Shown here: piece after piece, positions 33,780-45,718 of the stretch
Numbering within the stretch: position 1 is the stretch's first letter
How the letters are laid out: each line of letters opens with the position of its first letter
From: Gigaspora rosea
Lineage: Eukaryota; Glomeromycota; Glomeromycetes; Diversisporales; Gigasporaceae
DNA length: 64,000 bases
NCBI GenBank assembly: GCA_003550325.1
Contig: QKWP01000141.1
Span: 71,572-135,571 of the forward strand
Direction of reading: 5' to 3'
Made by a program: the position numbers and the translations under genes
Notes under the pieces: model-generated
What the model was told of the DNA's origin: nothing
The model's database searches: none
The model's input: only the letters and a program-made list of their open reading frames with translations

Positions 33780-34660
33780 AGATCTTTTGTATCTTCTATT
33801 TTGTTTTTTTTTCTCTTTTTTGTTTTATTTCGTTTTTTATTTTCGTTTCATTTGTTGTTTTCGGTTCGTTTTTTTTGTTTTCATTTATTTTTTCAATTTT
33901 TTTAATTTATTTATTTTTTAATTTGTTTATTTTATTTTTATTTTGGCACTTTACAAGAAAAACAAAAAACTTTTGAAACCTTGCACATGCCAACTATGAC
34001 TTTTGAAACTTTCAAAAACACACTACTGATTTTCCTAGCAACTTCTAAATTTTCAGGAACGCTTCTTTAGAGAAATGGGTACAAGTTTTTGCAAGTTTTT
34101 TGCAAAAAATCATTCAAGTAGCGATTTATCTCAATGAGAAATCAGTTAAAATCTGCTGTAGATAAATACATGCAGACAAATTATAAAGATCATGTAAGTT
34201 TTTGCAAGTTCTTGCAAGGTTTCACTTTATTTATTTTTTCATTTTGTGTTTTTTGTTTTGTTTTTTGGTTTATTTTTTAATTTTTTTTATTAATTTACTT
34301 TATTTCAGCACTTTGTGAGAACAGAACCCTTTTTCTGGCACTTTGCAAGAAAATTAACCCAGACTTTTTGACTGTGTGACTTTTTTAGCATTTTGCAAGA
34401 ACCTTTTGCAATTTCTGAATTTGCAAGAATGCGAACTCTTACTTCAGAGAAATGAAGATATAGAATTTCATTATTTTTTTTTATTAGCTTGCTTACACTT
34501 TTTGTTTTTTCAATTTTTTTTTACTTATTTTTTTGATTTTTATTTATTCCTGACTTCTTTAATACTTGGTGACTTTTTTGGCACTTTTTCTGGACTTTGC
34601 AAGAATATACCAGATTTCTCTGATGATTTAAAAGAACACCAACACTTCTAAGAAATGTTT
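33780..34660. repeat. T-rich repeat family with GGCACTTTGCAAGAA motifs, copy 1
   Basis: Blocks of TTTTTATTTTNTTT alternate with the 15-mer GGCACTTTGCAAGAA and variants (GCATTTTGCAAGAA, GAATTTGCAAGAA) and close with CTTCAGAGAAATGAAGAT. At least two unit-like cycles are present here (33950-34075 and 34305-34455). The same order recurs at 63040-64000. No intact frame beyond hydrophobic Phe/Leu peptides caused by T-runs. Confidence 0.7.
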
Positions 34661-34935
34661 TTTTTTATTTTTTCACTTTGAAGTATTTAGAAAAAGAGAG
34701 TGAAATGAAGATTATAGTCAAAACAAAAGTAGTAGTCAAAGCGAAGACAATAGAAAACAAAAAAGTGGAATGAAATGTATTATAAAAAATGATAGAGTTT
34801 AATACAATTCGATTAAATTTGAAGCTTTTAATTCTAATTTATTTGAAGTCATTCACTATTTAATAAAATATTAAATTTTGATGTTTAATTTTTCTATAAT
34901 ATTCACAACAATTCGAAATAATTCTCAATTAGTTA

Positions 34936-35434
34936 CATATCAGCAGATCGGCATAATTGGGCCTTTTTTCAATAAACTGTTACACAAAAATTTGCTCCTA
35001 AGTGACGTTGAAAAACTAACAAATGAAGCACTTGTTACAACTAACAAAAGGGCTTCTTCGACGTCTAGACAAGTTAAAAAACCAAAAAAATCCAATAAAA
35101 GAGCTATGCTAAGCTGTAGAAAGAAGTACTTTTACCGTTTGTTGAAATACTCAGGTGTTTTAGGATGGGTTGGGCATTGTAAGATGGGTTGGTAACTATC
35201 AAGGGTAAATTCGGATGCTAATTTTCAAAAAAATGGCCTTTTTAATCTACTTTTGGCTTATAATTAAATACATGAATTTCATAATGTTCTATGTACTTAA
35301 TTATAAATGCAAAGCTGGTTAAAAAGGCTGTTTTTGTGAAAATTCGCTCTATAATAAATTTTTGAGCAAAATTTTTTTGATAATCCTCGATCATGATTGG
35401 TCGATTTACCCAACTATGCCGATTCGCTGATATG
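34936..35434. mobile_element. 499-bp MITE family M, copy 2
   Basis: The ends CATATCAGCAGATCGGCATA and …ATGCCGATTCGCTGATATG are inverted. Nearly the full length is collinear with copy 1. A plus-strand frame entering from outside runs through the left half (EKLTNEALVTTNKRASSTSR). Its meaning is unclear, since copy 1 breaks it. Confidence 0.8.
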
Positions 35435-35520
35435 AAATTTTCAAAGTTCATTACCATCTATATCTATATAATTTAGTTATAATTATTTTATTTATTTCAC
35501 AAACATGCGAATATTTTAAA

Positions 35521-36230
35521 GCTTATAATTTATTTGGCCAATGATTGACTTGCTAAAATGGTAAAAATTTTGCTTTTTTGCTTCTAATAAACCTCTTATA
35601 TATCAATTACTTTAGTACTTATAAATATATTAAAAAAAACCTGATTACATAAAATCTAGAATGCTTCTATGTAACAATAGAATAATGCATGTTCATAAAA
35701 TTTTATATACTGGTAACTGAACATTATTTGAAAAGTATTTAGCATATTCTAAATATAGTAATAAAAGGTCAAAAGAATAATAGTTTAATAAAGGCTAATA
35801 CATTTAAGCAAGTTGCTGTATTGCGCATTGTTTTAATTTACTTCAAAGCAGTCAGGAGGTATTAAAGCTTATAATTTATTGGGCCAATGATTAAATGGCT
35901 AAAAAGGTAAAAATTTTACTTTTTTTCACTTCTAATAATCTCTTACATATCAATTACTTAGTACTTATAAATATATTGAAAAACCCGATTACATAAAAAT
36001 CTAGAATGCTTCTATATAACAATAAAATAATGCACAATATGCATGTTTGTGAAATATTCTATAAATGGACATCGTTTGATTTCAAGCAGATTAATTTATA
36101 TAAAAGTATTTCGCTTATCCTAAATATAGTAATTAAAGGTTATAATTTTTGATAGGAGCTAATATATTTAAGAAGTCTCTATATTGTGATTGTTTTAATA
36201 TCAAATTTACTTTGAAGTAATTAGAAGTTG
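35521..36230. repeat. tandem duplication, period ~346 bp
   Basis: GCTTATAATTTATT...GGCCAATGATT starts at 35521 and again at 35867. Both units also share TAATAATCTCTTA/TAATAAACCTCTTA, TCTAGAATGCTTCTAT and a CAAATTTACTT-like end. Non-coding. Confidence 0.7.
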
Positions 36231-36239
36231 TTAAAAAAA

Positions 36240-36728
36240 TTAAATGAGAATTGTGAAATTTTTCTAATGTATTTAATATATTAAATAACTTTAAAATATA
36301 TAAAAATGGTTTGAATTTTATTTATAAATTATAATATTTTGAAAGTTACATAAGTAATATATAAAAAAATTGATTACTTTAGAAAAGCGAATATTTAAAT
36401 GCATTTGTAGTTAATAAGAAATAATTAAAAAACTTGATATATGCGAAATAATTTGATTATGTTAGAACTATCTTGAAAATATTTAAATAAATTCAATTTT
36501 TTTATCTTCCTCTTCATAATTTTCCTATCAACTTCATTTGACACATTAAATTCTTCTTCCATACATATTCCTTATCCATTTATTACATTTTTCTGCTTAA
36601 TCATTAATATAACTAAAACCTTTCACTTTTTTTTTATTTCATTTCTATTATATATCTTTATATTATTATATATTATATACATATTATCTACACAAATATC
36701 TACTCGAAAATTTGGAAAAGGTGAAAAA
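36240..36728. other. A/T-rich 5' flank of the next gene remnant
   Basis: No open frame. The part at 36480-36560 has a C/T-rich strand (TTCCTCTTCATAATTTTCCT) such as often precedes fungal starts, but no promoter can be named. Confidence 0.35.
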
Positions 36729-37625
36729 ATGTCTGCTAAAAGGCATAAAGATTTCTTAAAATGACAGCTAAAAGGTGTGAAGATTTCTTAAATATGGTAG
36801 CTATTAGTAGCATACCTCCGCCTAATATGAGGGGGCTGCTGTATAGTCTATCAAAACTATTGGCTCAGGATCTTATTATTCTCAAAGACCTTCCAATAGT
36901 TAAAATTCAATAATATAATTTTTTTATTTCATTAATTTCTATTTATAATATTTTTAAATTAAACTACTATTTAAAATAATTTAAAATCAAATTACTTTGG
37001 CTAAGATTAATTGAGCTATCCGAAAAAGTTGATAGATTGGAGCAAAAGATTTCGAATATGAATAGTCGTATGTTGGAAGGTTTTATTTTAACCTTTCGAA
37101 TAAAACAAAATTCGTTATTATTTTTATTAGTTACATAAAATGTTTATAATTAATTTAATCTAAGTTAATAATATTTTATTTTATAATAGCAAACTTGTGC
37201 AGCAATAGCTAAACGACTAATTGCAAAAAATATTTACCCTATGGAGGAACAATTTAAGGTTGAAACTGAGGAATACCTCCTAGAAAATGAAGCAGATTTC
37301 TACAAAGAAATGGATGATAGAGATTGGAATACATATTATGAAGATAAACTCACAAAACCTGTACATTTTTTCTTAAATTTGATTACATTCACATTGTATT
37401 AAATTGTTGCATTTCATTTTTTTGAATCTCTTCGTATATTTTATATTTTTTATCTAATTTCCAATCATTATCATTATATGTCACTTTTTTGATTGTTTTC
37501 ATTTTATCATTTCTTTTTATTCATACTTTTTTGTTTTATTTGTTTTTCATATTTTTAATTTTTTGTCGCTTATTTCGATTTTTTGATTTATTTTAAATTA
37601 TTGTTTCTTAAAATATCAATGTATT

Positions 37626-38343
37626 GGGTGTGGCGACTTAGAGAAGTTGCCAAGTTGTCACCCCCAAGCGGCAGGTCGAAAGTTCAAATCCCACTGGTGA
37701 CGATAATGAAAAAGAGACCTGTTTTCGGTAACTGTAGCTCAGATTGGTTGGGTATGAAACCTGTAACCTTGATCCTACCATCGTGAATGGGAGCTTTCGG
37801 GCGCAATGGTGTTTGTTACGCCACAAATCCAGGAACCAGAAAAACAGAAAACCGTTTGGCAAGTCCCGAGTAAGGAGGTAGAGAAGATCTAATAAGTGCT
37901 ACCAAAATAAGGTTGTACTGGGGTCGGAATGAACCTTATAAGGGCAACGTAGGTAACGATGTGGCCTTGGCGCAAGTTACTGAAGACCACGATAGTTATA
38001 TGATGTGGGACATATTCTTGTAAGTGGCTAGCAATTTCTACAAGGGTAAAGTAGCCCTAAGGTCGGTAGTTATTGTGAATAACCCTAGAAAAGCTATAAT
38101 ATATACTGGCTTATAGGTAAGATAGTAATAGGAGAAGCATGGGTCAGAGAGTTTAAATAGGCAGGTCCCGTAGTTGGTCTGCAGGTATAATAGCTAGTGT
38201 AGAACCTTCAGGCGGACTACTTAAATTAGGCACCAAAAGTGCACATGTGGCTAGTTGTACACTTATTCATGTAACAAATATTACAAATATTCAATAAAAC
38301 CGTCGGCCAAAGTAGACGGCCATTAAAAAAAAAAAATAAATAA
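37626..38343 (+). mobile_element. tRNA-headed poly(A) retroposon, copy 2 (718 bp)
   Basis: A 16-bp target duplication AAAATATCAATGTATT lies at 37610-37625 and 38344-38359. The head GGGTGTGGCGACTTAGAGAA with the B-box-like AGTTCAAATCCC, the body and the A-rich tail match copy 1 (5646) closely. It sits in an intron of the multi-exon gene remnant and in the same orientation. Confidence 0.9.
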
Positions 38344-38794
38344 AAAATATCAATGTATTTTGAACTAATTCGAACTGCATAAATTCATTTACATAAATTT
38401 ATTTTTTAGCTTCTAGCTTAGCATTGATTTTGCAGAAGTCGAGTTTCCTCAAAAATTAAGGAATCAGTTTTGCTGTTTTTGGGAAGACCCTCTTAGACCC
38501 AATTAACACAAACACCACGCTGCAAAAATTATATTGTGGAAGCAATCTAATAAAACAAAATTATGCTATAGAAAGCTTTTTAAACCCATAAATGGTAATA
38601 ATGCCACTAAGACCTATTTTACGCGCATACTTGCAAGATCATGGCCAGCTTCTACACCCACCAATATGCAATTAGCACAATAACTGTATGCCAAATATTA
38701 ATAAACGAACATTATGAAAAAGCTTACTATGAGCGATGAAATAACTAAAAATAGACTAAATAAAAATATAGTAAGTAATATATAATTAATTATA

Positions 38795-38963
38795 CAGTCT
38801 TTCTCTTCTTTACCACACAGTTTGTAACAAGAAAATTGGTAATTATAAAAGAGTGTGATTATATAGAAATTTTTTTATATGTTTTTTAATAAATTGTCTC
38901 AAAAATTAATATAATTGATGGAGTTGTAATTATATAGGAGGTGATTATAGAGGAGGAAGGCCG
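38795..38963. mobile_element. 169-bp TA-flanked MITE
   Basis: The left CAGTCTTTCTCTTCTTTACC pairs imperfectly with the right …ATAGAGGAGGAAGGCCG over ~38 bp, with TA on both sides. Deeper words (TAATCACCTCCTATATAATT, on the minus strand) match the inner end of the pogo-type element at 40997, so the two may share a transposase. It lies in the intron after the fourth exon of the gene remnant. Confidence 0.55.
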
Positions 38964-39956
38964 TATTTAAATTATTTAAATATATGTAAAATAATTCTAA
39001 TATTTGTAAATTTAATTAAATAAGAATAAGTTAATGGCTGGCACTGCTTGTTGCCCCCTGCTACTAATGATAAGGATTCTTTGATGGAAGATGAACAAGT
39101 CGAAGCATCATCTAGTAAGCGAGGTCAAAAACATAAGAGGGCTCCTACTATATCCTGCACTACTAAAAGGGCCAAACAAACAAAAATTACACAAAGCCTG
39201 TTTCCGTCCCTAATTTTCTCCACAATTCACATGCAACTGAAACATATCAAAATGATTCGCAACATCCCAAACTAAGCTAGGATAATCCGCCTTACCTTCT
39301 TCATCTTCAAGAATCCTACCAACACAACCTCATTTTGAAGATGCTGGTCATTACAAATAAAATAATCATTTTTTTTACTTTTTTTATTTCTTTATGCATT
39401 TGTTTTTTTATATATGTTTTTATATTTTTTTATTGGAAATAACTTCTTTTAACCAGTAGTAACTTTACTAGTTATACAACAGATCATCATACTTATGACA
39501 TATGGTTATACATACCAAATCTCTTCTATTCTTTTTTTTTATTCTTCTCTTTATGCTTCTAATGTACGTTATGACTGCAGTTTATCTACACAAGCTACTT
39601 CATTCTTTTTAAACTTAAAAAATAAGGTTGTTATACTTTTTGCTTTGAGATCGTTATAAATTCAGATCTACCTATATACTTTAAATGTTATAGTTCTAAT
39701 TCCAGTATATAATAGGTACAAGCTGCTTTTTTTATAAGCATAAGCCTATTTTAAATGCTAATCTACATATGTATTTTAAATGTTTTGATTTATTCTTTTT
39801 GAATATAAGGTTATTATAAATTTTTGTTTTAAGGTTTGGTCTACATATGTACTCTAAATGTGATTGTACAAAATTCTGTTGTATTAGGTTAAATGGTAGT
39901 TCTCAGTATTTTTATTCTCTAAAATTATAACAAATGAAAGGGTTGGATATAAGTAT

Positions 39957-40190
39957 TTGACATCTGGTGAAGGCAGTAATTTTTGGTCATATTTAAAGTC
40001 TGCTAAAAGAAGTAATTCTTCGTATTTGAAAGCTACTGATGACAGCAATTTCTATTGACAATGTACCTTTGGATTGTATTGGAAAGAAAGTGCTTCAAAT
40101 GGACAAAATCAACAATCTTCTCTGGCTTCACTCTCTTTTCAAGATTTGAATCCGCTTTATAATAATCAATGGTCTAAATGGTCTACTTAA
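39957..40190 (+). pseudogene. exon-like fragment, unknown
   Basis: 78 codons in one frame with a single internal stop: TSGEGSNFWSYLKSAKRSNS near the start, GLYWKESASNGQNQQSSLAS later, ending QWSKWST. It is Ser/Gln/Asn/Trp-rich, low in complexity but protein-like. It could be a 3' part of the gene remnant upstream or separate. Confidence 0.3.
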
Positions 40191-40990
40191 GTAAATTATC
40201 TATTGGTTCACTTTATGATTCTTAACTATTTATTTTATGATCAAAATTTAACTTTGTTGGCAAATGATACACCAATAAATAGTTTTATTGAACCTTTATA
40301 TGTTGGTCTTGATAATGAAAAATTACAATTAATAATGAAAGTTATAGTGAGATTAATAACTATGATAAGATTACTAACTATGATGTGATTAATGTGGCCC
40401 TTAGAGTAAGTGTAAGTATAAATGTAAGTTGTTTTTTGTTAGGATTAGGAGTTTTAGATAAAAAAATTAGTAGAATAGATTAGTAGTACAACAAAATTTA
40501 GCACATTAGCCTGAATTTAATGTCGAAATAGGTCAAAATTAATAATTTTTTTCAAATTTTTAGCAGTTTATGTAAAACTGGCTTTACTAAAATTAAGCTT
40601 CTAGCCGAATTATATTAAGGCCTTAAGAATTTAGGGGTAGGATTAGCCAGCATTATGCCATTCCTGGCTGATGTATTAGGAAAACCTCTAGGTCGGCATT
40701 AGCCGGCCTGTATTATGATTTTTTTTGCCTGACCCTAACCCTAAATTATAGACCATAGCCTATTAAAAAGATATAAAATGTTATACATAAAATTCTATAT
40801 TTCAAATATAAGAAAAATAAAGCAGTTATAACTATCAGTATGTATCAGGTATATAATTGTTATAATTTATGTTACAGAATAAATAGGTAATTTTACCACC
40901 GGTTATAATTAGCAATTGCCTTTTTTATTTTATTATATATATATATTATTTTTTTATTTCTATTGCGTTTTTATATTTTTTTTTTTATTT
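40191..40990. other. spacer with a short CCGGCAT-type patch
   Basis: 40600-40760 is less A/T-rich and holds TTAGCCAGCATTATGCC and TTAGCCGGCCTGTATTATG, a loose tandem pair, followed by CCTGACCCTAACCCTAAATT. No gene. Confidence 0.4.
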
Positions 40991-43045
40991 TATATACAGT
41001 TATACCTCCATACAATCACCTCCCATATAGTCACAAACTCTATATATTTACACGATTTTGTGTGGTCATTTTTTTAATATTAAAATACCTTTATATAATC
41101 ACAATAATAGTGTAATCACTATCACATTTTTTTAGAGATTTTTTAAATTGATTTATTAAAAAAAGTAGCTCTTCATAATCACAATTTTTTATTGGTTATA
41201 AATACATAATTGTGATTGGCTAGTTAAAAATACATACCATATCTCTTTTGGTCCAAAAACTTAAAAACGTCTGAGTGTCTGGTCCAAAGTCTGCAAATTG
41301 GTCTGAGTCTAATATAATTATATATATTTATTGGTGCTGAACAAGTTTACTTAGTGCATTTTGTTAGAATTAATTAGTAAAATTTTATAAATCATAAGAT
41401 TTATAAAATTTTATTAATAAAATTCTTAAAATCTTATACTTTGTAAAGTTTTATTAATTGAGTCTAACAAAATGCACTAAGTAAACTTGTTCAGCACCTA
41501 AAAATGCATTAAAACGGCTGTTTTATTTTTATTTTACTTGAAATTTGAAGAAAAGATGCATAATTTTGGATTTTTGATCAAAAAAGTCAAATTTAAGCAT
41601 CTTTTCTCCAAATTTCAAGTAAAATAAAAACAACCCTGCCGATTTAATGTATTTTTAGGTGCTGAACAAGTTTACTTAGTGCATTTTGTTAGAATTAATT
41701 AACAAAAATTTGTGAATTTTAAGATTTTATAGAATTTTATTAATAAAATTCTATAAAATCTTATGATTCACAAAATTTTACTAATTAATTCTAACTTAAT
41801 GCACTAAGTAAACTTGTTCAGCACCTAAAAATACATTAAATCGGCAGGGTTGTTTTTATTTTACTTGAAATTTGGAGAAAAGATGCTTAAATTTGATTTT
41901 TTTGAACAAAAATCCAAAATTATGCATTTTTTCTCCAAATTGCAAGTAAAATAAAAACAACCCTGTTGATTTAATGTATTTTTAGATGCTGAACAAGTTT
42001 ACTTAGTGTGTATTGTTAGAATTAATTAATAAAAATTTGCAAATTTTAAGGTTTTATAGAATTTTACTCATAAAATTCTATAAAATCTTATGATTCACAA
42101 AGTTTTATTAATTAATTCTAACAAATTGCACTAATTAAATTTGTTTAGCACCTACAAATACATTAAATCGGCAGTGTACTTTTTATTATACTTGAATAAT
42201 ATTGCATGCATACGACATATTTATTTTGGAATCACCTGACCGCCATGGCCAGATATTGAACTTTATTAATCAAATTTTATCGATGATATGTGCAGTAGCG
42301 TATATCGGTGCGATTGATGCACGAACTGAGACTGGCTATGCTCCCGGAAATAGCAACTACAATTTGCGCTAGGTATAACCGTCATCAGCATTATTTGTAA
42401 TATGTATCATCAGCTGGTGGTCTCCTACACTGCACAAAGCAGGCTGACTGGACATAAAGTCTAAAGAAATGATAAATGGCAGGATTTTCCTGGGTGGGTG
42501 GGCTGGGAGCGAATTCACTATCACAATTGCGAGTTGCCTGATCATGTACGGGCCTCATCCCAATATATATCAAAGTTATCATTAGTAACATTTAAAAATT
42601 CCAATTAAGGCAGTTAATTAAATGACTCTTATCTTGCATGTATTATCGCATGCTATCTAGGTTTTTCTTTCATACTAACAACCGCTGAACCGGTTGCTGA
42701 CCGGTTGCCCATTTTGGAAACTAGAAGGCTTGTCTCTGCTTAGCCCATTTTTTGATCCGTTGACTTACGTCAACTTGAATGAAAAACATTGCACATATAC
42801 GACATATTTATTTTGGAATCACCTGACTGCTATGGCAAGATATTGAACTTTATTAATCAAATTTTATTGATAATATGCGCAGTAGCGTACATCAGCGCGA
42901 TTGATGCATGAGCTGAAACTGGCTATGCTCCCAGAAATAGCAACTACAATTTGCGCTGGGTATAACCATCATCAGCGTCATTTGTAATATGTATCATCAG
43001 CCGGTGGTCTCCCACACTGCACAAAGCAGGCTGACTGGGAAATGC

Positions 43046-45660
43046 AAGGAAATGATAGAATCATGTGTCTTCCAAAGTTTATTATTTTATTATTTGTTCA
43101 CTTCGCCTTCCCCCTTTTTTTTGTAATGTTGAGCCCACTTATATGCTATTTTTTTTTTTTTTGTATTTGACATGAAGACCGAACGCCTTCCAAAGATGTG
43201 GTATGTTTAGTGAGGTCTGATTGTTATGTGCTATAATTGGTGTCTTTGTAATTTGATAGTGCGTGAATAACGTAACTGCCATGATTGGACTTTTTTATTC
43301 AAATCTTCTTTGTCATCAAGAAGTTCAAGATGATTATTTGAAAGTCTTTTGAAGAGTTCAGTTGCTATTTCGATATTAGTTGTGTAGAACCAACCTGAAA
43401 ACATCGTGAGTTCGTACTTTATGTACTTAAATGCAGCACACTTATTGATTGGCTGTCATATCATCTGTTCACTCCGATTATAATATAAACATTTGGATGT
43501 CCAATTCTTGTCCTTCTTAGACAAAAAACAGTGATCAACTGCATAATCGAGTTCACGATAAGGTGTATGCTACGCTCACATATGGATGGATTTTTTCATT
43601 TTTGTAGAATAATGCATAACTCAATGCTTTGTTTCGCATGCAGAATTCGATTAATGCTTTAGAATTTTTCCCATTATCAAGATGATCAAATTAATAGTTT
43701 TTTTTTATAAGAAGGTGCTTTGTAATGATTAAGAGGAATATCAACGTATTGTGGGCTGGAGAAATATGCCTCGGATGCACGTGGTCACTGAGGTGGCGTA
43801 GTATAGGTTTGACAGTTATGTTGTTCCTTTTCTGATAAGTGGCATAAGCGGTACGATTGTTTGCTATAATTACTTGTTCACGTAATTCTACTGTCATGCT
43901 GTACGGTTGTTTTTGGACGTACTGAGTACTCTTGTGGTTGTTCTATCCAATTCTCCTAACGTACCGTGAATATTTGTGGTTATTGTGTATCCAGTTATTT
44001 GGTTCCAAGTGGTGGGCTCCAAGCCGTGGTTCTAAGAAGTGCATCTTTTTCGACTAAGCCTGAACGTAGACCGATTGGTTGTTGATAATTGTTGTGACTA
44101 GTATTGATAGTCCCGGAAAATTGATGGCTGTTGTTAATATAACTTTAACAAAACGTCCTTTAATTCAAGATATTGCAATATTGGTAGTAAATTTCTGGCA
44201 AACGCATTACACAGACTTTCAGTTCATCTTCCAGTATATTAACAATGAACCATAGCGTGAGAAATTGAAGATTTTGTAGATTACTAATAAGCTCTAGAAA
44301 TTGTGTGAAAAATACAATATTCGAAATGTTGAGGTATGTAATAATTGAACAGAAGGATTTAAGTGCTTCTAATAATAACGATCCTTTCTGAATTTCATCA
44401 TCTGATCCTTTAAGTTTTAATCAGTTTAGCAATATAACTGTTTTTTCGACTGTTATGTCTACTATAACTTTTTGTAAAAAAAAAGAGGGTGTTTTTTTTT
44501 TTTTTAACTTTCTAAAGTTGAAATAATGCCATGGCAGTTTATAGGGCATTCGCCTCCAGTCATGAGTAGCCTAAGTTGATCTTGTGATTTAAGAATACAT
44601 ATATAGCATCCAAAGATAATGATGAAGTCGCAAGAATAATGGTTTATTCTATCATTGTTGATGTGCTATACGCCAATATATTCTCTAGACCGATCTATTT
44701 ATATATTATTATATTTTTTTTAACTTGACTCTCCAAACGATAAATTAAAAACCTTCGAGAACCTTGCATATTCAAATATTGTTTTGGAAAATTCTACATC
44801 TGTCCCAAATTCTTTTAAAATGAATTTTTCCTCTTCGCCAAGTGATGAAATATTTAGGAATAAATGAGTATCTATTGAACGAAAATGGATCTTACCAGAG
44901 TGTAGGTATTGTGATTTTGCATCAATGTTGACTTACAAGTGCACATGAGTATAGGGAATGAAATTCATTATTTAAATTATTAAGGTATTCTCGGCATATC
45001 ATTCGTATGTATTTTGATGGTACGTATCAGGATGTACTTTGGCACATCCAATTTGGAGTTCAACTTTGATTTAGTTTAAATTGATAATCCACATAAGCAT
45101 AATTTCTCCATTGTTTTACTGCTTCGCCGTAGGACCTGACTTGAGGCATGCATGAATGTTATAAAAATAAGGCTGATAGTGGGCGATTTAACCATGCTAT
45201 ACTGATCAATTTCGATTTCATGCTATAGATTTTATCATATACCATGCAACATGAATGGATATTATACTTGATAACAGTGTTAATAAATTTAATGTTAAAA
45301 TTTTATTTAATTCAAAGCTTTGTTTCGTATACAGAATTCGATTAGCGCTTTAGTATGTTTCACGTTATTAAGGCGATAGATTAACAGTTTTTTTTTTTAA
45401 AAAAAATTGTGTTGCGATGGCTGAAGACAATATCTATACAATGGTTGCAAAGAATATCCTAGGTCGAGATATTGCACTGTTAACGACAAAATTTTTGCAA
45501 ATTGAATAACGTCTTCTACTTGAATATCGTTGTCAGCAAAGCAACTTAGTGATAGAAATTGAAGCTTTTGTAAGCTACCAATAAGTTTTAGGAGTTGTAT
45601 AGACAATTCATTACGAAATGTGGAGATATTTAATGTTTGGGCAGAAGGACTCATGCGAAT
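43046..45660 (-). pseudogene. F-box/LRR-like host gene remnants, two tandem copies
   Basis: Minus strand. The clearest frame, 45397-45654, reads STFRNELSIQLLKLIGSLQK, LQFLSLSCFADNDIQVED and VIQFAKILSLTVQYLDLGYS: leucine-rich, with the L..L..L and LQ.L.L spacing of LRR proteins. A second copy at 44150-44400 reads VFFTQFLELISNLQNLQFLT. Downstream parts also repeat: ALIEFCIRNKALN at 45300-45370 and SKALIEFCMRNKALSY at 43600-43690. The order is as in a large F-box-type family of arbuscular mycorrhizal fungi (F-box, then LRR-like, then this C-terminal word). No F-box is visible. Many stops and frame changes. The pair lies inside the second AB unit and was carried in or inserted there. Confidence 0.55.
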
Positions 45661-45718
45661 TTCTGTTCAAGCATAGTGAATTCGCTATCGTAATTGTGAG
45701 TTGCCTGATTATGTACAG

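Larger units (their letters stand above)
36729..39275 (+). pseudogene. multi-exon family of unknown function, copy 1
   Basis: Exon pieces in order: an ATG at 36729 (MSAKRHKDFLK, stop), directly repeated by an ATG at 36761 with MTAKRCEDFLNMVAISSIPP and LLYSLSKLLAQDLIILKDLP; about 37005-37120, coiled-coil-like IELSEKVDRLEQKISNMNSR; 37190-37363, an open exon with KRLIAKNIYPMEEQFKVETE and DDRDWNTYYEDKL; about 38408-38770, FAEVEFPQKLRNQ, then KIILWKQSNKTKLCYRKLFK and TRILARSWPASTPTN, followed by a GTAAGT-type donor; 39048-39275, a Ser/Glu/Lys-rich tail. There is a stop and a frame change in the fourth exon. A retroposon (37626) and a MITE (38795) lie in introns. A related locus is at 60113-62830. 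Function unknown; basic tail and coiled coil only. Confidence 0.55.

Noticed and set aside
44527-44595. degenerate tRNA-like stretch (GGCAGTTTATAGGGCATTCG followed by CCTCCAGTCATGAG)
   Set aside because: It resembles a type II tRNA or SINE head, but the B box is too poor, and no tail or target duplication is found.
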